Shown: one piece after another, positions 27,056-35,551 of the stretch | How the letters are laid out: each line of letters starts with the position of its first letter | How positions within the stretch are numbered: the stretch's first letter is position 1 | Source of the DNA: Caldilineaceae bacterium bin34 | GTDB taxonomy: Bacteria > Chloroflexota > Anaerolineae > Caldilineales > Caldilineaceae | Direction: 5' to 3' | DNA length: 43,767 nt | NCBI GenBank assembly: GCA_002238555.1 | Contig: MPMO01000044.1 | Span: 1-43,767 of the forward strand | Program-made: the position numbers and the translations under genes | The notes under the pieces: model-generated | The model's input: the letters and a program-made list of their open reading frames with translations, nothing else | Database searches by the model: none | What the model was told of the DNA's origin: nothing

Positions 27056-27958
27056 TCAGGTATCCGACGGCGCGGCCGGCTGGTTGCGGGCGACCTGCTC
27101 CGCCAAGGCCACAAGGTACCGGCCATAGGCGTTGCCGGCCATCCGCCGCCCCAGTTCCTTCATTTGCGCCAGCGAAATGAAACCGCGCCGCCATGCGATT
27201 TCCTCCGGCGCCGACACCATGAGCCCCTGCCGTTGCTGCAGCATCTGCACCAAGCGGGACGCCTCCAACAGGGAGTCGTGGGTGCCCGTATCCATCCAGG
27301 CCACCCCACGCCCCAACTCCGTGACCCTCAGTTCGTCCCGTTCAAGATAGGTTCGGTTGACATCGGTTATCTCCAGTTCGCCGCGGGTGGACGGCTTCAA
27401 TCCCCGGGCGATGGCGCACACTTGGCTGTCGTAGAAGTAGATGCCGGTCACGGCATGGTGGGAACGGGGCCGTGCCGGCTTTTCCTCCAGCGACAGGACC
27501 CGTCCCGTGCCGTCGAACTCGACCACGCCGAACTCGCTTGGATTGGCCACGGGGTAGGCGAAGACCTGGGCGCCCTCTTTCAGGGATGCAGCCGCCTGCA
27601 GGACTTCCGGCAGGCCGTGGCCGTAGAAAAAGTTGTCGCCCAGAATGAGGCACACACTGTCGCCGGCGATGAAGTCGGCGCACAGCAGGAAGGCCTCCGC
27701 CACGCCCCTCGGCTCCGCCTGGGCCACGTAGACAAGGTCCAGGCCCCATTTGCGGCCGTTGCCCAGGACTGCCTCGAACTGCGGCTGGCTGCCGGGCGTG
27801 CAGACTACCGCGATCTCGCGCAACCCCGCCAGCATCAGCATCGACAGGGGGTAGTAGATCAGCGGCTTGTCGTAGACGGGCAGCAGCTGTTTGCTGGTCG
27901 CCAGCGTGATGGGATGCAGGCGGGTGCCGTGCCCGCCCGCCATCAGGATTCCCTTCAT
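27056..27958 (-). CDS. rmlA: Glucose-1-phosphate thymidylyltransferase
   Basis: Sugar nucleotidyltransferase of 300 residues that converts glucose-1-phosphate and dTTP to dTDP-glucose, the first step of dTDP-rhamnose and other deoxysugar pathways. Motifs are MKGILMAGGHGTRLHPIT, SKQLLPVYDKPLIYYPL, LILGDNFFYGHG, FGVVEFD, EEKPARPRS and GVAWMDTGTHDSLLEASR. ATG 27958 is the start; the open frame goes to 28003. It is 19 bases after the Mo-oxidoreductase gene. No rmlB, C or D is nearby, so the later steps are encoded elsewhere. Confidence 0.95.
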   Translation of the reverse strand: MKGILMAGGHGTRLHPITLATSKQLLPVYDKPLIYYPLSMLMLAGLREIAVVCTPGSQPQFEAVLGNGRKWGLDLVYVAQAEPRGVAEAFLLCADFIAGDSVCLILGDNFFYGHGLPEVLQAAASLKEGAQVFAYPVANPSEFGVVEFDGTGRVLSLEEKPARPRSHHAVTGIYFYDSQVCAIARGLKPSTRGELEITDVNRTYLERDELRVTELGRGVAWMDTGTHDSLLEASRLVQMLQQRQGLMVSAPEEIAWRRGFISLAQMKELGRRMAGNAYGRYLVALAEQVARNQPAAPSDT

Positions 27959-27977
27959 GTCGAATGCCGAGTGCCGG

Positions 27978-28610
27978 CTAGTAGCCGAAGCGTTCCTCGG
28001 CAAACGGCTCGCCGCGCATGTGGTACCCGTGCTGTTCCCAGAAGCCCGGACGGTCCCCGCTCATGAACTCCAGGCCCGTCAGCCACTTGGCACTCTTCCA
28101 GAAGTAGTACTTCGGCACGAGCAGGCGCATGGGGTATCCGTGTTCCCGCACCAGGGGCTTGCCGTCGTAGAGGTAGGCCAGCATGGTGTCGTCGTCGTCG
28201 AGGACCTCCAGGCTGATGTTGGTCGTGTAGCCGCCCACGCAGTGCGCCATGACATGGGTGGCCGCGGCCGTGGGCGCGATCCCCTCCAGGAAGCGCCGCC
28301 AGGGAACGCCCGTCCAAGTGGTGTCCAGCTTGCTCCAGCGGGTCACGCAGTGGATATCCACGGTTTGGGTGTCGGCGGGCAGGGCCATCAGTTCGTTCCA
28401 GGTGAACTCCCTGGGTTCCTCGACCTCGCCGAACACGCTCAGCCTGAATCCGTCCAGGTCCGTGATCGTGGGGGTCGGACCGTAGGTCAGGACCGGAAAC
28501 TTGCTGGTGAGGAACTGGCCGGGCGGGGTCCGCGCGTTGGCCTGCTCCTCCGGCACGTTGGTGACCCGGCGCAGCCGCTGGACGCGGCGAAAGGGGTTTT
28601 CGAGCCTCAT
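27978..28610 (-). CDS. Sulfite-oxidase-like molybdopterin oxidoreductase
   Basis: Member of the sulfite oxidase Mo-cofactor family, 210 residues: a compact form with only the Mo domain and no heme, dimerisation or TAT signal. The Mo-binding Cys is in VDIHCVTRWSKLD, and conserved segments include GVPWRRFLEGI, HCVGGYTTN, HGYPMRLLVPKYYFWKSAKW and PGFWEQHGYHM. It is probably cytoplasmic. The electron acceptor and physiological substrate are unknown for these short members. The start has GGAAGG five bases upstream. It lies 24 bases after fabF. Confidence 0.93.
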   Translation of the reverse strand: MRLENPFRRVQRLRRVTNVPEEQANARTPPGQFLTSKFPVLTYGPTPTITDLDGFRLSVFGEVEEPREFTWNELMALPADTQTVDIHCVTRWSKLDTTWTGVPWRRFLEGIAPTAAATHVMAHCVGGYTTNISLEVLDDDDTMLAYLYDGKPLVREHGYPMRLLVPKYYFWKSAKWLTGLEFMSGDRPGFWEQHGYHMRGEPFAEERFGY

Positions 28611-28634
28611 GTCAGCCTTCCGCGGTTGCTTGGT

Positions 28635-29906
28635 TCAGCCATCGTGCCGGAGCAGGACCAGCGAGGCGGACTGGCCGCCCATGCCGAACCCGTTGACCAG
28701 GGCGGCATCCACGGCGTGGGGCCGCGCCTGGTTGGGCACGTAGTCCAGATCGCACTTCGGATCGGATTCCCGATAGTTGATCGTCGGCGGTATGCGGCCG
28801 TCATGCATGGCCTTCACGGCGGCCACAATGCTGTGCGCCCCCGCGCCTCCCATGGCATGGCCAAGCATGCCCTTGAGGCCGGTGACGGGACAGCCCGGGG
28901 CGTGTTCGCCCAGGGCGCCGTGGATGGCGCGGGTCTCCATCGCGTCGTTGGCCTTGGTCGCCGTGCCGTGGGCCACAACCCAGTCGATGTCCGCCGGGTG
29001 CAACCCGCTGTCGGCGATGGCATCGGCCATGACCCGGCCCGGCACGCGGCCTTCGGGATCCGGGTTGGCGAAATCGCTCGGATCCAGCCGCAGGCTGTAG
29101 CCGCCGAACTCGGCCAGGATGCGGGCCCCGCGGGCGCGGGCATGCGCGAAGCCCTCCAGCACCAGAACGCCGGCCCCCTCCCCGATCACCATGCCGGTGC
29201 GGTTGCCGGCGAAGGGGGCGCAGGCGGCGGCCGGATTGTCCACTTCGAACGACATGGCGCCCAGGCGGCCGAACACGCTCACGGTCATCGGGGTGACATA
29301 ACCGTCACTGCCGCCGGCCAGCATGACATCCGCCTGGCCGTGCAGAATGCGCCGGGCGGCCTCGCCCACGGCGCCGACCCCGGTGGCGCAGGCCGCCACC
29401 GGGCTGTTGGCGATGCCGGTCACGCCCAGCCGCATGCCGATAAAGGTCGGCGTGCCGCTGATCAGGGCCGCCAGCGACAGGACCGGATTGATGCGTCGAA
29501 AGCCCTGGCTGTAAAGAACGCGCGTCTGATCCTCAATCAGATCCCACCCGCCGAAGGCATCACCGATTTCGATCCCCAGGCGACCCGCCTCCACGTCCCC
29601 CGGGTCCAGGCCGGCCTGGCCCAGGGCCTCCTGGGCCGCCTTCCATGCAAACTGGGTGGCGCGGGAGGTCTTGCGCGCGTCCCGGCGATCCATGTGGTCC
29701 CCGGGCTGCCAATCCACGACGGCCGCGCTGGCGCGCTCAAGACCCTTGACCTCCCGCACTTCGATGAGGCGGGTGCCGGAACACCCCGCCACCATCCGCT
29801 GCCAGCTGGTGTTGGCATCCAGGCCCAGTGCGGACACCATGCCGATGCCGGTCACGACGACCCGCTCGCGGTCGTCCCGCATATTCCGTTGAACCCTGTC
29901 GGTCAT
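28635..29906 (-). CDS. fabF: Beta-ketoacyl-ACP synthase II
   Basis: Condensing enzyme of type II fatty-acid synthesis, 423 residues, adding malonyl-ACP units to acyl-ACP. Catalytic Cys173 is in VAACATG, His313 in VAHGTATKANDAMET, and Lys345/His350 in TGLKGMLGHAMGGAGA. The N-terminal RVVVTGIGMVSALG and C-terminal NGFGMGGQSASLVL are typical. The usual HGTST is HGTAT here. ATG 29906 is the first start; an internal ATG at 29882 would begin nearer the homology. It is in a murA-fabF-Mo enzyme-rmlA run. Confidence 0.95.
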   Translation of the reverse strand: MTDRVQRNMRDDRERVVVTGIGMVSALGLDANTSWQRMVAGCSGTRLIEVREVKGLERASAAVVDWQPGDHMDRRDARKTSRATQFAWKAAQEALGQAGLDPGDVEAGRLGIEIGDAFGGWDLIEDQTRVLYSQGFRRINPVLSLAALISGTPTFIGMRLGVTGIANSPVAACATGVGAVGEAARRILHGQADVMLAGGSDGYVTPMTVSVFGRLGAMSFEVDNPAAACAPFAGNRTGMVIGEGAGVLVLEGFAHARARGARILAEFGGYSLRLDPSDFANPDPEGRVPGRVMADAIADSGLHPADIDWVVAHGTATKANDAMETRAIHGALGEHAPGCPVTGLKGMLGHAMGGAGAHSIVAAVKAMHDGRIPPTINYRESDPKCDLDYVPNQARPHAVDAALVNGFGMGGQSASLVLLRHDG

Positions 29907-29986
29907 AGCAAGTCGATTACCGTCTGTCCCTCCTACGGCCCTATAGTATCGCGCAGAATGCCGCCGGGAATCCGGGCAACCGGAAC

Positions 29987-31297
29987 TCAGTCGGGAATCC
30001 GTTCCAGATGGGCGCCCAGCCGGACCAGGCGATTGCCGATGTCGCTGTAGCCCCTGTCAATCTCCGTCACGTTGCCGATCTCCGTCACGCCTTCGGCACA
30101 CAGGGCCGCCAGGATCAGCGCCATGCCGGCCCGGATGTCCGGCGTGCTGACCCGTTGGCCGTACAGCGGCGACGGCCCCGAGACCACCACGCGGTGGGGA
30201 TCGCAGAAGACGATCCGGGCACCCATGGCGATCAGGCGATCGACGAAGTAGAGCCGGCTCTCGAACATCTTCTCGTGGAACAGGACCGTGCCCGCGCTTT
30301 GCGTGGCCACCACCAGCGCAATGCTGAGCACATCCGTGGGAAAGCCGGGCCAGGGCGCACTGGCAATGCAGGGGATTCCGCCTCCGAACTCGGGTGCAAC
30401 CGCGAGTGCCTGTTCCGCTGCGACGACCAGGGTGTCCCGTTCACCCGCGCGGCCCGGCAACAACGCCATTTCCAGGCCGAGCCGTTCGCGGAAGACCATT
30501 TGCATCATGCGCAGATCCTCGGCCACCACGCCCTCGATGCGCAATTCGCCGCTGGTCACGGCGCCCAGCCCAATCCAGGTTCCGATTTCCATGAAGTCCG
30601 GTCCCACGGTGAATTCCGCGCCGCCCAGGGCCGACTGGCCCTCGATGATCAGCCGGTTGGTGCCGATGCCGTCAATGTCGCAGCCCATCGCGACCAACAG
30701 GCGGCACAGGTCGGACACGTGCGGTTCACAGGCCGCGTTGCGGAACACCGTGGTGCCCTGCGCCAGGGCCGCCGCCATCACGCCGTTCTCGGTGGCCGTC
30801 ACCGAGGCTTCGTCCAGAAGCACATCCGCACCCTGCAGATCGCCGTCGATCTGCAGCGCGAAGGTATCCCCCTCGCCCATGAGTTCCACCCCCAGGGCAC
30901 GGAAGATCTGCAGATGCGTGTCGATGCGGCGGCGTCCGATATCGTCCCCGCCGGCGCTGCCGGCCACCCGAAAGGCGCCGGTTCTTCCCAGCATCGGCCC
31001 CATCAGGGTCAGCGAGCCTCGCAACTGGCGGAACAAGGCGGGGTCCGGCTCGGCAAACGCCAGCGTCCGGGCGTGCAGGTGCAGCGTGTTCGGCCCCTGC
31101 CAGGCAACGTCGACGCCCAGCCCCTGCAGGATCAGCAGCAGGTTGTCGACATCCCCGATGCGCGGCACATTGTGGAGGACGACCGGCTGGTCGGTCAGCA
31201 GGGCGGCACAGATCATCGGCATCGCCGCGTTTTTGTTCCCGGCCGGTCGCACCGTGCCGGCAATGGGATGGCCTCCCTCTATCAACAGTCGCGCCAT
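29987..31297 (-). CDS. murA: UDP-N-acetylglucosamine 1-carboxyvinyltransferase with Asp at the nucleophile position
   Basis: First committed step of peptidoglycan precursor synthesis: transfers enolpyruvate from PEP to UDP-GlcNAc. 436 residues; K22-N23 in AGNKNAAMP are present. The mobile loop reads AGGDDIGRRRIDTH: the Cys of the usual GGC-x-IG motif is Asp118. The same substitution occurs in mycobacteria and chlamydia and makes MurA insensitive to fosfomycin. The sequence is diverged from Gammaproteobacterial MurA (the loop ending RRRIDTH rather than RPVDLH), so another EPSP-synthase-family role is possible but less likely. ATG 31297 has GGAGG eight bases upstream. Confidence 0.93.
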   Translation of the reverse strand: MARLLIEGGHPIAGTVRPAGNKNAAMPMICAALLTDQPVVLHNVPRIGDVDNLLLILQGLGVDVAWQGPNTLHLHARTLAFAEPDPALFRQLRGSLTLMGPMLGRTGAFRVAGSAGGDDIGRRRIDTHLQIFRALGVELMGEGDTFALQIDGDLQGADVLLDEASVTATENGVMAAALAQGTTVFRNAACEPHVSDLCRLLVAMGCDIDGIGTNRLIIEGQSALGGAEFTVGPDFMEIGTWIGLGAVTSGELRIEGVVAEDLRMMQMVFRERLGLEMALLPGRAGERDTLVVAAEQALAVAPEFGGGIPCIASAPWPGFPTDVLSIALVVATQSAGTVLFHEKMFESRLYFVDRLIAMGARIVFCDPHRVVVSGPSPLYGQRVSTPDIRAGMALILAALCAEGVTEIGNVTEIDRGYSDIGNRLVRLGAHLERIPD

Positions 31298-31786
31298 GGT
31301 TCGCGCCTCCACGGAGTTCGGCTGGCCGAACTGGATGGATCAAAACCTAACTTACGCAATTTTAAACCGATACCTGTGACACACGGGCCCGCGCCGACCC
31401 GTCGATCGGACCCGTCCGAAGCACCCGGAAATCCCCGGGCGCGAGCTCCCGGGGAGGCCGCCAGGCCGCATTGGGAGGGGTTTCCGGACGTTTCAGGCCC
31501 TGCAGTGGACTCATTTGCGAACATGATTTCGGATACACGTTTAGCATGAGCCGGTTTCCGCCACGCCGGTCCGGCCTGCGGGGCCGGCAAAGATCTTGCT
31601 GAACTGTCCCAATCAATCTTTAAACTTGCTCCATTAGTTCCGTTTTATTTTCAGGAGCCGTACGGCCCGCAGTCAAAAACCGGCACCGGACCGGTCCTAT
31701 GCTATGATAGGTAACGGGACGCGTGCATTAAGTTAACAAACTCGCGTGCATGGACCATCTGTCGGGCGGATGTTTGGGAGACGGCA
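31298..31786. other. Divergent intergenic region
   Basis: Nearly 490 bases between murA (-) and the membrane protein (+). The segment near 31600-31740 is AT-richer and contains an extended -10 at 31700-31708. I see no convincing short gene. Confidence 0.5.
31700..31708 (+). promoter_or_regulatory. Extended -10 for the membrane protein gene
   Basis: TGCTATGAT matches the TGn-TATAAT extended -10, which can work without a -35. It is about 79 bases before the TTG start at 31787. Confidence 0.4.
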
Positions 31787-32845
31787 TTGATCAACAGTCT
31801 GGCCCTTGGATTCAGAATCCTCGGTCTTCGTCTGGACCTCCTCATTATCCCCGTGTTCCTGAGTCTGGCAGCCTTGTACTGGCCCCCAGCGGACATCTCC
31901 CTGCTGTTTGCCGATCTGCAAGCGATTTTTGCGGAGGCCCAGGACGCGGCGCCGGGACAGGCTGTCGACGCGGACCTGCCCGCCGCCGACACTCCAACCC
32001 CCTTTGCACCCGAGGCGCTGCTCCAAAGTCTGGACGCCTCCACCCTCCCCCTGGGCCAACTATTGGTCAACCGCACGTTCCTGCGCGTGCCCGGCCTGGT
32101 GATGGCCCTGCCCCTGGATCAGCTGTTGACCGATTGGAGCCCCAGCCTGTCCTCGGTGGGCGACGTCCTGTTGGTCCTGGCCGCCTTTTCGGCCGCCGGC
32201 GTGGTCATGGGCACCCTGTACCAGTGGCAACTGGCGCGTACGGTGGACGCATCCCTGCGCGCATGGACGGAACGGGACGCCTCGGACACGGAGGGGGCGG
32301 TGGCACCGGACCCTTGGGACGCCTTCTGGTTTCGCGCCCGTCAAACAGGCCTCTATCTGGTTCTGTTGGTCGTGCTGGTGACGGTGCTTTCCTTTGCGGT
32401 CAGCCTGCTCATGGCGGCCCTCGCCCTGGTCATGCCGGGAGCCGTGTTTCCCCTGATGGGCATGTATTTGCTGTTCCTGCTCATGGCACTGCCGGTCTTC
32501 CTGTTCCTCCAGACCTACATCATTCCCGGCATCCTGCTGGACAGCCTGAAGATGGTCGCGGCGGCCCGGCAGAGCGTCGCCCTCATTCGCAACAATGTGG
32601 TCAGCACGCTCGCGTTTCTGCTCCTGTCCGGGTTCATCCTGTTCGGGATCGAGGAGGCGCTTGGTTCAATCAATACCTCCGTCAATACCGGCTTCAACCC
32701 GGTCATACTGCTTCTATCGTCCATATCCTTTGCCTACGTCGGCACCGGCACGGCCCTGGCCTTTCTGGTCTTCTACCGTTCCCGCTGCCTGATGTCGGAC
32801 GGAGTGGACATCATTGCCTGGTTCAAGTCCATGGAGCACCAATAA
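31787..32845 (+). CDS. Multi-pass membrane protein of unknown function
   Basis: 352 residues with seven or so hydrophobic segments: about 15-35 (LDLLIIPVFLSLAALYW), 120-140, 185-212 (LYLVLLVVLVTVLSFAVSLL), 215-250, 270-290 and 315-335. A soluble loop rich in Ala, Asp and Pro (about 45-100) follows the first helix. It has no recognised family or catalytic motif. The start is TTG; GGGAG six bases upstream supports it. It lies between murA and gyrB on the opposite strand from murA. Confidence 0.8.
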   Translation: MINSLALGFRILGLRLDLLIIPVFLSLAALYWPPADISLLFADLQAIFAEAQDAAPGQAVDADLPAADTPTPFAPEALLQSLDASTLPLGQLLVNRTFLRVPGLVMALPLDQLLTDWSPSLSSVGDVLLVLAAFSAAGVVMGTLYQWQLARTVDASLRAWTERDASDTEGAVAPDPWDAFWFRARQTGLYLVLLVVLVTVLSFAVSLLMAALALVMPGAVFPLMGMYLLFLLMALPVFLFLQTYIIPGILLDSLKMVAAARQSVALIRNNVVSTLAFLLLSGFILFGIEEALGSINTSVNTGFNPVILLLSSISFAYVGTGTALAFLVFYRSRCLMSDGVDIIAWFKSMEHQ

Positions 32846-32886
32846 GCACCGTGTTTCCTGCCACTTCCGGCCCAGTCCTGTAAGTC

Positions 32887-33042
32887 ATGAAGGCAGCCAA
32901 GGTCAAGCGCCTGCTGCGGGATCGAAGCGGGACAACGGATGGGACTGCTCATCCCGGACTCGAGCCTGCCTGGCAGGCCGAGAGCGAATTACCCGACCTT
33001 GTTTGTCAAGAACTTACAAGAATTAAGGAACAGCTTGAATAA
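32887..33042 (+). CDS. Possible small protein (51 aa), unsupported
   Basis: ATG-initiated frame ending QELTRIKEQLE, with a basic N-terminus (MKAAKVKRLLRDR) and an amphipathic C-terminus. It lies 41 bases after the membrane protein stop on the same strand. I see no Shine-Dalgarno and no homologue I recognise. It is listed because its composition is protein-like, but chance is likely. Confidence 0.25.
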   Translation: MKAAKVKRLLRDRSGTTDGTAHPGLEPAWQAESELPDLVCQELTRIKEQLE

Positions 33043-33113
33043 GCCGCCTTTTGCTTGTTGACCCTTGTGGAAACTTGATGATGAAGAGGAGAGCCAATGC
33101 CACCCAGAGGTTC

Positions 33114-33208
33114 GCTGTGAGCCCACCGTCACAGCATCCGCGGCTTGGATGTTCCAAGCCGGCAGCGGGGGTTCCGCTGCCATCACACGGCAGGAAGGTT
33201 TCCTGCCG
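33114..33208 (+). repeat. Cluster of four perfect short hairpins in the gyrB leader
   Basis: Stems of 7, 9, 8 and 9 bp with loops of 8, 3, 5 and 3 nt. The second and third share a base at 33161. The sequence of each stem differs, so this is not a simple tandem repeat. Confidence 0.6.
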
Positions 33209-33448
33209 CAGGCACATGACCACAACCATGCTCATGCATCGCAACCGAACGAACGATGGACGCACGGTAGCAGTTCGTCAGGTTCGCCGGTTTACCACAA
33301 GGGGAGCGCAAGGCATGGGGTTGTGTGCCACCGGTTTCGACCCGGCTGCGGTGGAGACTGCTCCACCAGGACTCGAGTGGCAAGGGACCGCAAGCCCTTA
33401 TCAACCGAGAGCAAATCACCTACAAACCAACAAGTTGTAAGGACCAGA

Positions 33449-35431
33449 ATGGCGATGGCTAACACCCCGATGCCCCCAAACGCCGAACAGAACACCAACG
33501 CCTACAGCGCCGAAGCCATCCAGGCCCTAAAGGGCCTCGAACCGGTGCGCGAACGTCCCGGCATGTATGTCGGCGGCACCGGCGAAGGCGGCCTGCACCA
33601 CTGCGTCTACGAAGTGGTGGACAACTCCATCGACGAGGCGATGCAGGGCAGCTGCGACCGCATCGACATCCGCATCCAGACCGACGGCAGCATCTCCGTG
33701 TCGGACAATGGACGCGGCATTCCGGTGGACATGCATCCGACCGAGAAGATGCCGGCCCTGACACTGGTCATGACCACCCTGCATGCGGGCGGCAAGTTCA
33801 ACGAACGCAGCGGCTACAGCGTCTCCGGCGGCCTGCACGGCGTGGGCGTGAGCGCCGTCAACGCCCTCAGCGAATGGATGGTGACCCAGGTCAGGCGCGG
33901 CGGCCAGATGCACCAACAGCGGTTCGTGCGCGGCCATCCGGTCACCGACCTGGAGGTCGTGGGAACCTGCGATCCGGAAGACACCGGCACCACCCAGCAC
34001 TACAAGTGGGACGAGACCATCTTCGACGAAGACGTGGCCTACCGGGCGGACGAACTGCTGGAGCGCTTCCGGGAAATGGCGTTCCTGAACCGCGGGGTCA
34101 CGATTCGCTTCACAGACGAGCGGGAGAACCCGGCCGAGGACACCACTTTCTACTTCGAGGGCGGCCTGGGCTCGTTCGTGCGCTACATGAATCGCCAACG
34201 CCATGTCCTGCACCCGCCCATCTACATTCATCGCACGATTGACGGGAACGAGATCGAAGTCGGCCTGCAGTACACCGACTCCGACCAGGAACACACGGTT
34301 GTCTTCTGCAACACCATCAAGAACCCGGATGGCGGCACCCATCTGACCGGCCTGCGCAAGGCGCTCACCCGGCAGATGAACGAGCACGCCCGCAAGATCA
34401 ACCGCCTCAAGGACAACGACGCCAACTTCACTGGCGAGGACACCCGCGACGGTCTGACCGCCGTGGTCAGCGTCAAGGTACCGTCGCCCCAGTTCGAGGG
34501 GCAGAACAAGCTCAAGCTCCTCAACAAGGAAGTTCAGGGCTACGTCGAGACCGTGGTGGCCGAGGAACTGGCCGAGTGGATGACCGCCAACGCCGCCGAC
34601 GCGCGCGCCATCATCGACAAGTGCCAGAATGCGGCGGAAGCCCGTACGGCCGCCCGCCGCGCCCGCGACATGGTGCGCCGCAAGGGGCTGCTGGACTCAA
34701 TGACGCTGCCCGGCAAGCTGGCCGACTGTTCCAGCCGCAACCCGTCCGAAACCGAACTGTACCTGGTCGAGGGCGACAGCGCCGGCGGTTCGGCCAAGCA
34801 GGGACGCGATCGGCAGTTCCAGGCCATCCTGCCGCTGCGGGGCAAGATCCTCAATGTGCAGAAGGCCAAGGACAGCAAGGCGCTGGAGAACAAGGAGATC
34901 CAGGCCCTGATCAAGGCGATGGGCACGGGCATCAAGTCCGAGTTCAGCCTGGACAACCTGCGCTACCACCGCATCATCGTGATGACCGATGCGGACGTGG
35001 ACGGGGCCCACATCCGGACCCTGCTGCTCACCTTCTTCTACCGCTACATGAAGCCGCTGATTGAAGAGGGCCACCTGTACATCGCCCAGCCGCCCCTGTT
35101 CAAGGTGGCGGTGACCGAGCAGAGCAACGGCAAGACCAAGCGGAAGCAGACCAGCTACGTCTACAACGAACGGCAGCTGGCGGAACTGCAGCGGGAGAAG
35201 GGCAACGACAACGTGAAACTGGAGCAGCGCTACAAGGGCCTCGGCGAAATGAATGCCGAGCAGCTGTGGACCACGACCATGGATCCCGAGGCCCGGACCC
35301 TGCTGCAGGTGACGGTGGACGACGATGCAGCCGACGCCGACCAGCTGTTCATGGACCTGATGGGCCCGGATGCCGAACCGCGCCGGCGCTTTATTCAGCA
35401 GAACTCGGACCGGGCCACGCCCGACTACTGA
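33449..35431 (+). CDS. gyrB: DNA gyrase subunit B
   Basis: ATPase subunit of type IIA topoisomerase, 660 residues. The GHKL ATPase shows VDNSIDEA, DNGRGIPVDMHP and GGLHGVGVSAVNALS. The transducer follows, and the TOPRIM domain has EGDSAGGSAKQGRDRQFQAILPLRGKI with MTDADVDGAHIRTLL. The C-terminal end has the QRYKGLGEMNAEQLW motif. The start at 33449 is set by AAGGA five bases upstream and the family N-terminus; the open frame extends back to 33065 without homology. The length is close to the short GyrB form without the large insert of E. coli. gyrA is not in the window. Confidence 0.97.
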   Translation: MAMANTPMPPNAEQNTNAYSAEAIQALKGLEPVRERPGMYVGGTGEGGLHHCVYEVVDNSIDEAMQGSCDRIDIRIQTDGSISVSDNGRGIPVDMHPTEKMPALTLVMTTLHAGGKFNERSGYSVSGGLHGVGVSAVNALSEWMVTQVRRGGQMHQQRFVRGHPVTDLEVVGTCDPEDTGTTQHYKWDETIFDEDVAYRADELLERFREMAFLNRGVTIRFTDERENPAEDTTFYFEGGLGSFVRYMNRQRHVLHPPIYIHRTIDGNEIEVGLQYTDSDQEHTVVFCNTIKNPDGGTHLTGLRKALTRQMNEHARKINRLKDNDANFTGEDTRDGLTAVVSVKVPSPQFEGQNKLKLLNKEVQGYVETVVAEELAEWMTANAADARAIIDKCQNAAEARTAARRARDMVRRKGLLDSMTLPGKLADCSSRNPSETELYLVEGDSAGGSAKQGRDRQFQAILPLRGKILNVQKAKDSKALENKEIQALIKAMGTGIKSEFSLDNLRYHRIIVMTDADVDGAHIRTLLLTFFYRYMKPLIEEGHLYIAQPPLFKVAVTEQSNGKTKRKQTSYVYNERQLAELQREKGNDNVKLEQRYKGLGEMNAEQLWTTTMDPEARTLLQVTVDDDAADADQLFMDLMGPDAEPRRRFIQQNSDRATPDY

Positions 35432-35551
35432 TGATCCGCAGCCGAGGGACGGCCGTCTCCCGGCATGCGCCGCCAGCCCTTGGGGGGCGGTTCACGACCG
35501 GCCCCCGCCCCCGCCCGGGGGGCGTGGTCCGAGCCCCGCCCCCCGCCACAG
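35432..35551. terminator. Convergent GC-rich hairpin between gyrB and rpoD
   Basis: A perfect 8-bp GC stem (35517-35524 with 35537-35544, 12-nt loop) lies between the converging stops of gyrB and the first rpoD. G-tracts of four or more surround it on both strands. It could act as a two-sided terminator, although U tracts are poor. Confidence 0.4.

Larger units (their letters stand above)
32846..33448 (+). other. Leader region of gyrB, hairpin-rich
   Basis: About 600 bases without a confident gene. A 51-codon frame at 32887-33042 starts MKAAKVKRLLRDR but lacks a ribosome site. From 33114 onward four perfect inverted repeats of 7-9 bp lie within 95 bases: 33114-33120/33129-33135, 33141-33149/33153-33161, 33161-33168/33174-33181 and 33188-33196/33200-33208. 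Another (33350-33356/33361-33367) is nearer gyrB. I see no known riboswitch signature. Confidence 0.5.

Noticed and set aside
27891..30050. 719-codon plus-strand frame opposite rmlA, the Mo enzyme and fabF
   Set aside because: Antisense shadow of three well-supported genes, with no family motif and shadow-like composition.
33065..33448. In-phase extension upstream of gyrB
   Set aside because: It lacks homology, and a clear ribosome site precedes ATG 33449.
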